Assembly (NCBI GenBank): GCA_003552745.1
Contig: PUOG01000148.1
Location: 1-5,183, forward strand
Reading direction: 5' to 3'
From: Spirochaetaceae bacterium
GTDB taxonomy: Bacteria; Spirochaetota; Spirochaetia; DSM-27196; SKKC01
Length of the DNA stretch: 5,183 bases
Part shown: positions 5,113-5,183 of the stretch, one piece after another
How the letters are laid out: every line of letters begins with the position of its first letter
How positions within the stretch are numbered: position 1 is the stretch's first letter
Position numbers and translations under genes: made by a program
Notes under the pieces: generated by a model
Told to the model about the DNA's origin: nothing
Seen by the model: only the letters and a program-made list of their open reading frames with translations
Database searches by the model: none

Positions 5113-5183
5113 ATGGCGCGAAACACGAAAGCGAAAGGGAAGATCGTTCGCCGGTTCGGTGTGAACATCTACGGAAATCAGAA
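5113..5183 (+). CDS. rpsD: 30S ribosomal protein S4, N-terminal fragment (3' end outside window)
   Basis: Only 23 codons and two bases are visible before the right edge. S4 binds 16S rRNA early in assembly of the small subunit. The fragment begins MARNTKAKG and continues KIVRRFGVNIYGNQ. The basic start, the VRR-G motif and the GVNIYGN segment match the S4 type with no N-terminal zinc-binding cysteines, which I associate with spirochaetes and some other phyla. A good Shine-Dalgarno and a consensus-like promoter lie just upstream. In many bacteria rpsD belongs to the alpha operon with rpsM, rpsK and rpoA. Here it follows a helicase gene and seems to have its own promoter. The fragment is short, so the identification rests on the N-terminal signature. 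Confidence 0.82.
   Translation, partial: MARNTKAKGKIVRRFGVNIYGNQ

Overview
The window carries five protein-coding genes, one cut at each edge, in a moderately GC-rich and densely packed chromosomal stretch. The best guess for the host is a free-living spirochaete (Spirochaetaceae/Spirochaeta-like). Three things suggest this: the membrane-anchored M23 peptidase with a basic cytoplasmic tail and a VPH(T/S)xK-like stretch before its membrane segment, the relaxed AAG-C lipobox of the first gene, and the N-terminal type of ribosomal protein S4 at the right edge. This is recognition from memory, not a database result, and the phylum is not certain.

Layout: (1) 3-665 (+), the 3' part of a putative lipoprotein gene, open to the left edge. 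(2) 685-1191 (+), msrA, methionine sulfoxide reductase A, 19 bp downstream with a perfect AGGAGG, so probably the same operon. (3) 1275-2291 (+), an inner-membrane-anchored M23 (LytM-type) peptidoglycan endopeptidase with its own sigma70-like promoter. (4) 2331-3197 (-), a class I SAM-dependent methyltransferase of unknown substrate, convergent with the M23 gene across 39 bp. (5) 3367-5052 (+), a RhlB-like DEAD-box RNA helicase with a long basic disordered tail. (6) 5113-5183 (+), the first 23 codons of rpsD, whose likely promoter overlaps the helicase stop codon.

Genes 4 and 5 are divergent. Their 169-bp intergenic region holds four perfect tandem copies of a 7-bp unit (GTGAGTT), lying between two back-to-back predicted -35 boxes. 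This is the most unusual structure in the window. Neither divergent gene has a visible Shine-Dalgarno sequence, whereas msrA and rpsD do.

The genes look like housekeeping functions: protein repair, cell-wall remodelling, RNA turnover and ribosome assembly. I see no mobile element, CRISPR array, tRNA, rRNA or defence cassette, and nothing that amounts to a clear new multi-gene system. The observations worth following are the repeat-bearing divergent promoter region, the helicase tail with a conserved-looking island and an amphipathic end, and the unassigned methyltransferase.
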